The position numbers and the translations under genes are program-made. Source: Candidatus Altimarinota bacterium (lineage in GTDB: Bacteria > Patescibacteriota > Gracilibacteria > BD1-5 > UBA2023). Taken from it: a stretch of DNA of 17,034 nt. Below, one piece after another: positions 8,149 through 17,025 of the stretch (its first letter is position 1; every line of letters starts with the position of its first letter). The stretch covers positions 1 to 17,034 of the forward strand of contig CANBWW010000010.1 in NCBI GenBank assembly GCA_947373235.1. The letters are read 5' to 3'. The notes beneath the pieces were generated by a model. It saw only the letters and a program-made list of their open reading frames with translations, did no database searches and was not told where the DNA came from.

Positions 8149-10731
8149 CTCACTTTTTCATGATCAATCTCGAGTTGCTAAAGCATATCCCCATTTTGGT
8201 ATCGGAGCAAGTACGTGGTATCAAGTAATAAGAACCATTCAGGCAGCTCAAGTTTTCATAGTTAACTTTGAAGCTTCTGTCACTTGATCAATTCTTTGGA
8301 TATCTTTCACGGCTTTTGCTGCATCTATAGAGCCTTCGGCAAGTTTAGCAGCCCGCGCAGCTTTCGCAACCGTTCCAACATATGGTATAAGCCCAAGTAC
8401 TCCGAATCAAACACGGGTTCCAAGTTCACCCCAACTCATCTCTTTTCCATTCCAGTCAGTTGCCTTTCCATGTCAAGTTGCAAGTCATTTAACGGCAAAT
8501 CCTGCACTTGTAATAATATCATATGCACCTCATGCAACTGGAATGAAGCCAATTGCCGTATCCGTCAGATTCACAGCTCCTTCTTGTACCGCAGCAGTAT
8601 CTTTATTCATTATTCATTTTCCAATCTGAATCCCAGATTGACCGAGAGCAAAGAGCATCATACCACCAAAGGCTCATTTTGCGACTCTCGTATCCATGAT
8701 CTTTCCATCCATCCATCCATTGGCTGCCATGAGTTTTTCCGCCTTAGTACTCTGTATAAGCATCTTATCAAGATCGGCTTTTGCAAGTGGGGTAAGTTGT
8801 TTAGTAGTATCTCCATACTTCTTCATCACTCATTTATTATATTTTTCTACGAGGTCGTTTGCTTCGTGCAATATTTTATTTGCTTCAGTGTGAAATTCTT
8901 CCGCACTATGAATCTTTGGATCATTCGAAAGGGCTGTCACTTTATCTTGTGCAAGCTTATTTATCTGCTCTATTTTGTCATGAATTTCATCAACATATCA
9001 CTTCAATTTCTGTGCATCAGCTTTTTCGCTGAGACTAAGTGACGTTCTTATCGGATCAATATGAGCGTTTTTAGCTTTTTCAGCGGTTATCACTCTATCA
9101 ACAGCAGCTATACGATCATATTTACTTACGGTTGTATTCCCTATTTTACCTGGATCACCTTTTTTTATCTTATTCAGATTATCATAATCCGCAGCCTCAG
9201 GATGTGTCATTCATCCATCCAGATGGTTAGGATTTACAGTTGCGTATGTTCGACTAAATTCTCCTTGCAATCTTGCCTTTACGTCAACATCCGTCGTTGC
9301 ATCTATAAGATCCAATTTATGTATAAGATCGGCATACTTTGGTCATTTTGTAGTTTGATCGACAAGAAGAGATGTATGTGTTTTTTCAGCTTTATCTAAA
9401 TCTTTCTGAGCTTTATCAATAGTTTTTTGTGATTTAAGCTTTCATGTTTTACTACTAACATTACTTCTAGCGGTATCATAAGAACTTTTTAGAGTTGCCA
9501 ATCTCGTATCACTTTCACTCACATAGCTTTGAGGGTTAGCTCTTGCATCATTCAATAATGCTTTAGTATCTACTCATTTTGCTGTAAAAGCTGAGGATTT
9601 TTGTATATCTTCTACTGCGAGACGTTGATGTTCATCATTCAACTTATCTTTTGCCTCTTTTTCTTTTATTTTTAAGTCTGCTATATCCTTATTTGTTGTA
9701 ATATTCTTATCGAATAATCTCTGAAGTTCAGTTTTTTTAGCAGTCACATCATTTTCAGCAGCCGTTATTTTTTGTGTAAGGGTTGTGAGTTTTGTATTTA
9801 GGTCTGTTTTTATCGTTCCTCTAGCTGTATCATCAAGTTTTATATATTGACCACTCATACGAATATATTTCTCAAACTCGGAACTCACCTTGAGATGATC
9901 GATCGGATTCTTTTGTAACTCTTTCTTGATTTCATCTAGAATCGACAAGGTCTGATCTATTCCCTTCAAGCGTGTAACTTCACTATTCAAAGTTGTTCAT
10001 TTCAGATGAGTATCGGTTGATTCGATCATCTCTTTGAGCATTTTTACATATTTTTCTTCAGTCCCAAGTTTTTTTACAAGAGCATCTCTTCATACACCAT
10101 TCAATTCTCCAGATTTTTTACTCAAAAATGCCATAGAATTATATGCAGGAATAATATTCCATCCAAATACTTTTGATAAAATTTTCCCCTGAGCAGGAAT
10201 AGGATTTGATGATATCACACCATAAGCCATCAGACGTGATAAAATATAAAGATCAGTGTAACCTTCGGATCTTTTTTCAGCCACTTTTTTCTGAAGAGCT
10301 TGTTCAGCATCTTTCTGACCTCTTTCTGACTCAAGTTGAGCTATTTTCACTTTCAAAGATTGCATATCAGCTGATTCTTGTATATCGTTTTCAGGTGGGT
10401 TTTGATCAGTATCTGATGATGAGGTTTGAGAATTATCAGTACTATTATCTCCCTTAGAAACAGCTGAGTTACCACCTATCTCACTTTGATCATACGCAGT
10501 ACTACTGGACTGTTGTTGGGTAGAATCTGATGATGTTGGATTATTTTGAACATCAGCCTGCAAATTATTCAATTGCGCAAGCAATGAGCTATTTTCAGGT
10601 AATTTCCCTTTGAGATTTTTCAGTTGATCTAGAGTAAGCTTGTTGAGATCTTCTTTCGTAACTTCGGAAGATTCTGCAAGTGAGCCATCGACTGTTGAAA
10701 GGGCTTCGCGATCCTGTATAGAGAGTTCCAT
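8146..10731 (-). CDS. Unrecognised 861-aa coiled-coil protein with hydrophobic pre-toxin-like C-terminal region
   Basis: ATG 10731 to UAA 8148-8146, with about 19 in-frame UGA codons. The N-terminal region is acidic. Residues 59-120 are a low-complexity Ser/Thr/Gln/Asp linker. Coiled coils are likely at 123-153 and about 318-385. A charged helical region follows. From about 685 the composition changes to Gly/Ala-rich hydrophobic: 'AFGGMMLFALG' (near 687-697), 'GFIPVAGGAYDIITSAG' (728-744), then a polar 'TDWNGKEMSWGEL' stretch and 'GLIPYVGTVAKAARAAK' (780-796). That paired 'IP-x-x-G' layout recalls the hydrophobic pre-toxin or membrane-translocation regions of polymorphic toxins, but no toxin domain follows. 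There is no signal peptide. It starts 23 nt after the 803-aa gene, so co-transcription is likely. Function unknown; the toxin comparison is inference. Confidence 0.85.
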
Positions 10732-10754
10732 AGTAAAAAAATTATTTATATTTA

Positions 10755-13166
10755 TTAAGCATCTATTTTAGATATTGCATCCTTTAAGGACGTATCGGCA
10801 TTTGGAATTTTAGAGAGTGCTGACTTTCGCAACTTTACATTGTTCGGTTCATCGATTTTAAAATTTGGTATGAAAGTACCTGTTATGTACATGCGTAGAA
10901 TTCATCGAAAAATAGCTGGATCCATATTTGATGGAAGTTTTATAGACTGATCGATTGATTTATTCTTGGTAAAAATAGAATTATCGTTTCCAAGAAAAGC
11001 AGATACCTTCTTATCTGATAGATCAGTATTTATAAATTTAAGGTAATCCTCCATTCCAGCAGTATATTTACGTGTTTTTATTTTTTCAGGATCAAGGATT
11101 ATTTTATAATCAGGACTATTTCGAACTTTATCACTCGCTTTTTTTTGTGTGGGAGTGAGATTTTTCTCTGACTCGGTGAGATTATTGACGGCAGTTGAAG
11201 CACTATTCGCTGCACCAGAGATAGCATCTCATGCACTGGCTGCAGCGTCAGTAGTTGCTTTTGCACCTTCTTTTGCGAGATCACCGAGATCAACACCATT
11301 TTTTCCGAGCTCTTTAAATACGGCCGAAAGTCAGAACGCTCATGCTCAGAGCATCATCGCCTTTTTAAAATCCCCAAAAAACCATGTGAGGGCAAAGGCA
11401 ATAAGTAATCACTGCATAGCTCCTGGTGTTTTCAGTAAATTATCCGCTCATCAACTCAATCCATTTCAGAGTGTTGCAAGTCAATGAGTCACAGGATCTT
11501 GGTTCCAAGAAGGGATTTTTACTGGATCTGCAACAACTCAAATATTCGAATTGGAAGTATGTTTTGGAAGTTGCACCGATGAAGCACTTGATACATTTGC
11601 AAGGATTTGAGGATTTTTGGCAAGAAATGTACTTCCATCCGTTGAAAATCCACTACCAAGAAGAATTTGATCAAGTTTTTTAGGAACATTCAGGATTGGC
11701 ATAATTGTTGAGCTCGATGCAAGAAAATCTCTATCTGCCTGAGTAAAAGCATTTTTTCATCCGAGTTTTTTAGCATTATTCAGATATTGCACATAATTGC
11801 TTTTCTCCACTGGATTTACATTATTATCTTTATCCAAATAGACCTTTGCATATTTTTGATATTCACTCGTTCGATACATCATACCGACTCCGAGGATTTG
11901 ATTCATTCCAACTTCAGAACGAAAAAATGTTTCTAACTGAGTTGCATAGGATTGATCTGCAGGATTTGACGAAAGCACACGTATATTTCCATTTTGGATT
12001 TGTACATGGAGGCCTGATGCTTGCAAACGATCGAGAAGAAGGGCACCAATAGTACCTTCTGCTGCAAGAGACTTCTCAGGACTCAGCTTCTCAAAAGCAT
12101 CCAAAAGTGGTTTCATTTTCTGAATACCTGTCTTTATAGATTCGAAATTTGACGCATCGATCTGTTCTATGGCTGCTTTCGCATCGATCTGAGTATTGTC
12201 AGGACTTGTATTTCCATTAGCCAAAATTTCTTTAGGATTTTCACTTCCAGAAACACTGACATCTATTGTATATCCCATGAAATTGACTGGTGTCGAATTC
12301 GTGATATTTAAGAGTTTTGGAAGAATATTTTTTATAAAATCTTCTTTTGAAAGTGATTGTGTTTGTGAAAGAAATCCAAGTGAGCCTTTTATATTAAACT
12401 TGTCTCCAGCGATATCAATAGATTGTATTACAATTCATTCTGAATTTGAAAATGTAAATACTCTCTGTCCGATCACAAGAGTATTCTTCTCTAAACTTAC
12501 TGGTAGTTCGTAAGATTTTCCCGATTCAGAATATCTTACAATAAATGGAAAACTCTGAGCCTTTCGAATAGCATCAGCAAATGCAGTTTGCTTGTCTGGA
12601 TAATTAGATTCGATTAGATTTTCCACGGTAAGTGCAATTTTATCTGGCGTATTAAATGCTTTCGCTATAATCGCACCGCGAACATATTCTGGACTGTTCT
12701 GGACTGATAATAAGGATTCAATCAAGAATTCGTAAGCGTTCTTAGTAAGGTTACGTGGACCACCCCAACCACCTATAAATGAACCTCAAGGTTGTTCAAG
12801 ATACGATTTTGGATAAGTAATTCCACGTTGTTCCAAGGCACTTTCAAGGTCACTCAGAGTTTCAAAAGAAATAGTGGCACCAATATCTTTTCTTAAATCT
12901 TGAAGAGCCACCTGCTTCAGTAAATTTCTTTGTTCATACTGAGTTTTTGCAGCTTCGAGTTGTGCAGCATAAAGCAAAAGATCAGGACCAGTCATTGATC
13001 TTTCGGGAAATGGTGCCTTGAGCGATGGAGGAAGTCAACGAAAACAGTTGTCCACTCGATCCTTACTCCATCCGTTGTCTTTTAGTGCTACTTGAAGTTG
13101 ATCAAAAGTAGTAAATTTATAAGTTGTTTCTGTAGATAATAGGTTTTCTGGTGATCGTTCTGTCAT
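10755..13166 (-). CDS. Unrecognised 803-aa protein, first gene of the four-gene block
   Basis: ATG 13166 to UAA 10757-10755, with about 15 in-frame UGA codons. I recognise no family. The N-terminus is soluble and helical, followed by a Gly/Trp-rich patch 'GGSFIGGWGGPRN' (around 127-139) that looks like a loop or repeat turn. A mixed alpha/beta middle holds a 'MGYTIDVSVSG' strand near residue 297. A hydrophobic stretch at about 583-618 ('LLIAFALTWFFGDF', then 'AMMLGAGAFGLSAVF') could form one or two membrane helices. An Ala-rich helix of about 40 residues follows, then a Lys-rich C-terminus. No signal peptide and no Shine-Dalgarno (the leader is A/T only). As the promoter-proximal gene it probably leads the 803-861-622-208 operon. 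Confidence 0.85.
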
Positions 13167-13346
13167 AAAAATATCTTATAAAAAATAGTTACAATTCCAC
13201 CCTACCATATGTGAGAAAAATTTGCAAATATATAGAATTTATTTTTCTCAAAAAAGACGATGAAATTTTGTGAAATTATATACAACGAAAAACAGAAATC
13301 AAATTATTCGTTATGATAAAAATAAGTCAACGAGCTATTTTAAAAT

Positions 13347-13373
13347 TTGCTTTTTCTCTGATTCTCATATAAT
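13347..13373 (+). promoter_or_regulatory. typA promoter
   Basis: A perfect TATAAT lies at 13368-13373. Upstream, TTGCTT at 13347-13352 gives a short 15-nt spacer (TTTGCT one base earlier gives 16). A start near 13380 would leave a leader of roughly 88 nt before ATG 13468, the longest in the window. Confidence 0.5.
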
Positions 13374-13404
13374 GGGCGCAATTTAAGAAATAACTTAGAC
13401 TGTG

Positions 13405-13421
13405 CCCCCTACAAAAGGGGG
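13405..13421 (+). promoter_or_regulatory. GC-rich hairpin in the typA leader
   Basis: CCCCCT (13405-13410) pairs with AGGGGG (13416-13421) around the 5-nt loop ACAAA. It is conspicuous in an AT-rich leader. It is followed by a pyrimidine-rich CTCTCTCTTCTCTC-like stretch up to the ATG. It could control translation or mRNA stability. No known riboswitch is recognised. Confidence 0.4.
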
Positions 13422-13467
13422 ATTTCCAGGATATTTCTCAAAATCTTCTAACCCTCTCTCTTCTCTC

Positions 13468-15276
13468 ATGCAATACCGAAATGTAGCGATTATCGCCCAC
13501 GTTGATCATGGAAAAACTACTCTCGTCGACGCACTCCTGAAACAATCAGGTGTTTTTGCAAGTCACGAAAGTATCGATATCTGTGTCATGGACTCAAACG
13601 ACCAAGAAAAAGAACGTGGAATCACGATCTATGCAAAAAATACAGCAGTGATGTATAAGGATGTAAAGATTAATATCGTTGATACTCCAGGGCATGCGGA
13701 CTTCGGTTCTGAAGTGGAACGTGTTCTCCGTATGGTCGACTGTGTATGTCTCGTGGTCGATGCCTATGAAGGTCCGATGCCTCAGACAAAATTTGTATTG
13801 AAAAAAGCTCTCGAGCTCGGCCTCAAACCGATCGTTGTAATCAACAAGATTGATAAACCGACGGCCCAACCAGATGCTGTGATTGATATGCTTTTTGACC
13901 TCTTTGTGCAACTTGGTGCCACAGACGAACAACTCGATATCACCGACGGACGTATCGTCTACGCGATCGCTCGTGAAGGAATTGCTATCAAGAATATGTC
14001 TGATCCACGTGAAAATATCACTCCACTTTATGAGACGATTCTCGAACAAGTTGCTGCTGCAGAAAATGATACTACGAAACCATTTAAAATGCAGATAGCC
14101 AACCTCGGATATGACAATTATGTGGGTCGTATGGGTATCGGTCGTGTCTATGAAGGAAAGGCAAAAGTAGGACAACAAGTGACAATCGTCGCAAACGATG
14201 GAACTCGTCGAAGTGGAAAAATTTCTAAAATCTATACTTCTCTTGGACTCAAGAAAATCGAAGTGGAAGAAGGAGAAGCAGGTGATATCATCACGATCGC
14301 AGGAATTCCGGATATCTATGTAGGTGAGACGGTTTCTACCAATCCTGACGTTGTTGCGATGCCAGCAATCACCGTTGACGCTCCAACTTTGAAGATGTCA
14401 TTCATGGTAAATGATTCTCCATTTGCTGGAAAAGAAGGAAAATTTGTCACTTCTCGTCAGATCCGTGAACGTCTCGAAAAAGAAACTGAGATGAATGTAG
14501 GACTTTCGATCGATTTTGATGGTTCTGATGGAAACTCCTATGCAGTATCTGGTCGTGGAGAGCTCCATCTCTCGGTTCTCGTAGAAACTATGCGTCGTGA
14601 AGGATTCGAACTCCAAGTAGGATGTCCAGAAGTGATCTTCAAAATGGAAGGAAACAAGAAAATGGAACCGATCGAGTCAGTTGTGATGTGGGTTCCTGAA
14701 ACAGCCAGTGGAACCGTCTTCGAAATGCTCGGGAAACGAAAGGGAATCTGTAAAAATATGAATACAGTCAATGGTGTCACGAGCATGGAATTCGATGTGC
14801 CAACTCGCGGACTTCTTGGATTTCGTTCAAGATTTGTGATCGAAACAAAGGGTGAAGGGATAATCTACTCTTCATTCTCTCACTACGAAGAATACAAAGG
14901 AGCGATCGAAAAACGTGATGTTGGATCTATGATTTCTGGAACTCCAGGACTCTCTATGGCCTACTCTATATGGAAACTCGAGGAACGTGGTCCGATCCTC
15001 ATCGAACCTGGAACTGAGCTCTATGAAGGGATGATCATCGGGGAACACTTGAAGGGTGGAGATCTCGTGGTAAATGCTACCAAAAACAAACAACTGACCA
15101 ATATGCGTGCTTCCGGAACAGATGAAGCCGTTCGTCTCACTCCGATCCGTAAGATGACTCTCGAGGATTGTCTCGACTATATCGGTGAAGATGAACTCGT
15201 AGAAGTGACTCCATCTTCTCTCCGTCTCAGAAAAAAATGGCTCACAGAAGGTGAGAGAAAGAAAGGAGGAAAATAA
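13468..15276 (+). CDS. typA: Translational GTPase TypA/BipA
   Basis: 602 aa, close to the usual 605-615. Start ATG 13468 gives the canonical beginning 'MQYRNVAIIAHVDHGKTTL'. G1 is AHVDHGKT (10-17), the switch region has RGITI, G3 is DTPGH (72-76), and G4 is NKID (126-129). Beta-barrel, EF-G domain III/V-like and C-terminal BipA-specific domains follow, with the typical 'RGLLGFRS' and 'NKQLTNMRASGTDEA' segments near the end. TypA is a ribosome-associated GTPase that helps 50S assembly and stress or low-temperature growth. There are no UGA codons in the frame, although it contains roughly 56 glycines; they use GGA, GGT and other GGN codons. That contrasts sharply with its neighbours and suggests selection for efficient translation. 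It is followed after four bases by the rpsU promoter. Confidence 0.97.
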   Translation: MQYRNVAIIAHVDHGKTTLVDALLKQSGVFASHESIDICVMDSNDQEKERGITIYAKNTAVMYKDVKINIVDTPGHADFGSEVERVLRMVDCVCLVVDAYEGPMPQTKFVLKKALELGLKPIVVINKIDKPTAQPDAVIDMLFDLFVQLGATDEQLDITDGRIVYAIAREGIAIKNMSDPRENITPLYETILEQVAAAENDTTKPFKMQIANLGYDNYVGRMGIGRVYEGKAKVGQQVTIVANDGTRRSGKISKIYTSLGLKKIEVEEGEAGDIITIAGIPDIYVGETVSTNPDVVAMPAITVDAPTLKMSFMVNDSPFAGKEGKFVTSRQIRERLEKETEMNVGLSIDFDGSDGNSYAVSGRGELHLSVLVETMRREGFELQVGCPEVIFKMEGNKKMEPIESVVMWVPETASGTVFEMLGKRKGICKNMNTVNGVTSMEFDVPTRGLLGFRSRFVIETKGEGIIYSSFSHYEEYKGAIEKRDVGSMISGTPGLSMAYSIWKLEERGPILIEPGTELYEGMIIGEHLKGGDLVVNATKNKQLTNMRASGTDEAVRLTPIRKMTLEDCLDYIGEDELVEVTPSSLRLRKKWLTEGERKKGGK

Positions 15277-15280
15277 AAAT

Positions 15281-15308
15281 TTGACTTTCAGCCCCTTTCC
15301 CATAGAAT
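15281..15308 (+). promoter_or_regulatory. rpsU promoter
   Basis: TTGACT (15281-15286) and TAGAAT (15303-15308) are separated by 16 nt, starting right after the typA stop. Transcription would begin near 15315, leaving an AT-rich leader of about 29 nt. A second TATAAT at 15323-15328 lacks a spaced -35. Confidence 0.6.
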
Positions 15309-15343
15309 CCCGCCATAAATTTTATAATTCTTTTCCTATCTTT

Positions 15344-15541
15344 ATGATCTGCTACTCTGTAAAAAAAGACGGTGAGTCGAGCGAAAAGCTCCTTATGCGT
15401 TACAAAAAGTCTTTCTTCCAAACTCGTACTGCCAATAAACTCAAGAGTGAAAAAACTCATGAACGTGCTGTTTCAAAAAGAAAGATCCGAGAAAAAGCGA
15501 TCGTACGTGAGTACTACCGTTCACTTTCAAAAAAAGTATAA
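15344..15541 (+). CDS. rpsU: Small ribosomal subunit protein bS21-like
   Basis: 65 aa, highly basic, with an N-terminal 'VKKDGESSEKLLMRYKKS' that matches the bS21 opening (a V-x-x-x-GES-x-E-x-L-L-R-R-F-K-R type pattern). A Lys/Arg-rich helix with 'KTHERAVSKRKIREKA' corresponds to the 'RRREFYEKPSERRKRK' part of the family. Length agrees with bS21 (about 58-71). The protein sits on the platform of the 30S subunit near the anti-Shine-Dalgarno and affects initiation. Start ATG 15344 follows the promoter and short leader; earlier in-frame codons would overlap typA. No UGA codons. It is placed after typA and is closed by two hairpins. Divergence leaves a little doubt about family. Confidence 0.78.
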   Translation: MICYSVKKDGESSEKLLMRYKKSFFQTRTANKLKSEKTHERAVSKRKIREKAIVREYYRSLSKKV

Positions 15542-15588
15542 TTTTCTTAATATAAGAAAATAAAAAAACCTCAAATTGAGGTTTTTTT
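15541..15588. terminator. Tandem hairpins between rpsU and the convergent CNNM gene
   Basis: The first hairpin is ATTTTCTTA / TAAGAAAAT (15541-15549 with 15553-15561, 3-nt loop), beginning at the last base of the rpsU stop. The second is A7-CCTCA / TGAGG-T7 (15562-15573 with 15577-15588, 3-nt loop). The second is a classic intrinsic terminator usable on both strands. The UAA of the minus-strand gene (15589-15587) lies in its T-run. Confidence 0.88.
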
Positions 15589-16870
15589 ATTCGGATTTTT
15601 CTTTTTTTATACAAAGAACTTTTTCGATGACGTTGTCTTCTGTTTCAATCACTTGGATAATCAGTGATCCATCATCTCCAGAAAAAATAACTTCTGCTCC
15701 AACATTTGGAAAACCTTCTTTTTCTGCCATTATCACATATGAAATCGGTTCACCTATATATTCATCATCGATTCCATAGGATTTTGGATCGATATCATAT
15801 TCTTCTATGATATCATCTATAAGTACGGAGCCAACGGCTTCTATGGAACCATTTTGACGCTTTTTCATATATATTTCTTCTTTATCTTTTTCATCTTTTA
15901 TATCACCAAAAACTTCTTCGAGAACATCTTCCATTGTCACCACTCCAGCCGTTCAACCGTGCTCATCCAAAACCAGTGCTATATGTCGACGCGATTTCTG
16001 AAATTTTTCGAAGAGATCATCGAGAACTTGAGTCAGTGGGATCTTCATTATTTTTTCCAGATTCATCGCTCAGAGCTTGATCCCACCATGTCACTGATCT
16101 TTGAGTTTAAAGGCTTCTCGAAAAGTAAGTATAAAATCGACATCGTCATGGGAAGCTCCACACACTGGTAAACGTGAATGAGAAGAAATCATGAAAAAAT
16201 CACAGGCTTCACTGACGGTCATATCAAGCGAAAGAAATTCGACATTAACACGAGGAGTCATTACAGAAACAGCATTCGTATCGCCAAGGGAAAGAAGATT
16301 TTTGATCTGACGACGTTCATCAGCTTCCACAGCACCTCATTGGTGGGACATATCGATAAATGCATCGAGCTCTTCTTCAGTGACTTTTTCAGTTCCATGA
16401 AAATCTACTTTTCCACCCGTCACCCAACCAAGGATTTTTACAAATATTTCTACGAGCCAGGTAATCGGGAGAAACAACCAAACAAATACTTGATAGATAG
16501 GCGCCACTGTGAGAGCCACTCGATCACCGAAACGAACTCCAAAAATCTTCGAAGCGATCTCACCGATCAAAAGGATCGTTATAAAAGAAAAAACATATAC
16601 CGTCGTCGTAGCAACACTATGAGTCAACCCAAAAGCTGATTGAATTTGAGGAGTGATATATTTATCTGCAATCAACGTCGGAGCACTCGTAACCACCAAC
16701 GTTCCTATAAGATTGGTTATAAGAAGTCGCTCATTTTTTTTCTTGAGTCTTGCAAGCGTACGGGCTCAAAAACGATTTTGTTTTACATACGTCTGAAGTT
16801 TATGTGCCGTGATCGACATAAGAGGGATCTCAGTACCAGCAAAAAACGCAAGTAAGGGTATGGGATCCAA
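15587..16870 (-). CDS. CNNM/CorC-type membrane protein with CBS domains (hemolysin-like transporter family)
   Basis: About 427 aa if it starts at TTG 16870, with five in-frame UGA codons. The N-terminal DUF21 (CNNM) membrane domain has a first segment around 'LLAFFAGTEIPLMS' (the family's 'AFFSGSETALFS' signature), further segments at about 52-72, 88-108 and 122-146, and a 'GEIASK' motif (103-108). The 'EEELDAFID' helix leads to a CBS pair (about 195-315; 'VMTPRVNV', 'HIALVLDEHGGTAGVVTMEDVLEEVFGDI'). The C-terminal CorC/HlyC transporter-associated domain runs about 345-427. The family is implicated in Mg2+/Co2+ export or homeostasis, with CBS domains sensing nucleotides. No ATG or GTG lies in frame before the tRNA gene; the options are TTG 16870 or a rare ATT at 16894. 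The gene follows the tRNA by 38 nt and may share its transcript. Confidence 0.88.
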
Positions 16871-16908
16871 GAGAAAAAAGATAATAATAAAATTGGGAAT
16901 TTGTGGAA

Positions 16909-16982
16909 TGGTCCCCCCGACAAGAATCGAACTTGTGTCTAAGCCTTAGGAGTGCCTTGTTCTTCCACTAAACTACGGGGAG
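16909..16982 (-). tRNA. tRNA-Arg(CCU) with encoded CCA
   Basis: 74 nt on the minus strand fold as a cloverleaf. The acceptor is CTCCCCG (16982-16976) with CGGGGGG (16919-16913, one G-U pair). The D-arm is GTTT/GAAC with loop AGTGGAA. The anticodon loop is CTCCTAA, giving CCU. The variable loop has 4 nt. The T-arm is ACAAG/CTTGT with loop TTCGATT. The discriminator is A73, followed by CCA. A20 in the D-loop and A73 agree with bacterial arginine identity. The anticodon stem has an apparent A31-G39 mismatch. It is not the UGA-reading tRNA-Gly(UCA) that this code requires. Confidence 0.92.
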
Positions 16983-16997
16983 CAAGAATACTATTGG

Positions 16998-17025
16998 ATT
17001 TTATGAAAAAAACTCTATTTTGCAA
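16998..17025 (-). promoter_or_regulatory. Promoter of tRNA-Arg (and possibly the CNNM gene)
   Basis: On the minus strand, TTGCAA (17025-17020), a 16-nt spacer and TAAAAT (17003-16998) lie about 15 nt upstream of the mature tRNA 5' end at 16982. A short leader to be removed by RNase P would remain. Confidence 0.55.

Larger units (their letters stand above)
13167..13467. other. Divergent intergenic region between the unknown operon and typA
   Basis: 301 nt, very AT-rich, with no coding potential I trust. It holds the typA promoter and leader hairpin (listed separately). For the minus-strand operon I see only weak candidates, for example TTGCAA-17 nt-TAGGGT reading leftward through about 13230-13200, which I would not call confidently. 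The GTG at 13402 would extend typA by 22 codons but does not match family N-termini. Confidence 0.6.

Noticed and set aside
8704..8720. ATCC tetranucleotide run as a phase-variation repeat.
   Set aside because: It has only about four units, inside a coding frame, and is too short to be a convincing contingency repeat.
8284..9042. A 252-codon plus-strand open frame.
   Set aside because: It lies antisense to the 861-aa gene. Its product is a Cys/Ser/Phe/His-rich mixture typical of a reverse-complement shadow, and UGA-to-Gly continuity supports the minus strand.
11149..11487. Ala-rich plus-strand open frame.
   Set aside because: It is a shadow of the Ala-rich helix and membrane segment of the 803-aa minus-strand gene.
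2000..13166. The many short broken frames as pseudogenes or frameshifts.
   Set aside because: Breaks are UGA only, always in the same frame, and restore conserved motifs when read as Gly. Decayed genes would also show UAA, UAG and indels.
13402..13467. GTG at 13402 as the typA start.
   Set aside because: It would put the leader hairpin in coding sequence and add 22 residues absent from the family. ATG 13468 gives the canonical N-terminus.
13594..14178. A 194-codon minus-strand open frame inside typA.
   Set aside because: It is fully antisense to a clearly conserved GTPase and has no recognisable motif.
15262..15270. AAAGGAGGA as a ribosome binding site for rpsU.
   Set aside because: It is inside the typA coding end (KKGGK), 74 nt from the rpsU ATG, and upstream of the predicted rpsU promoter.
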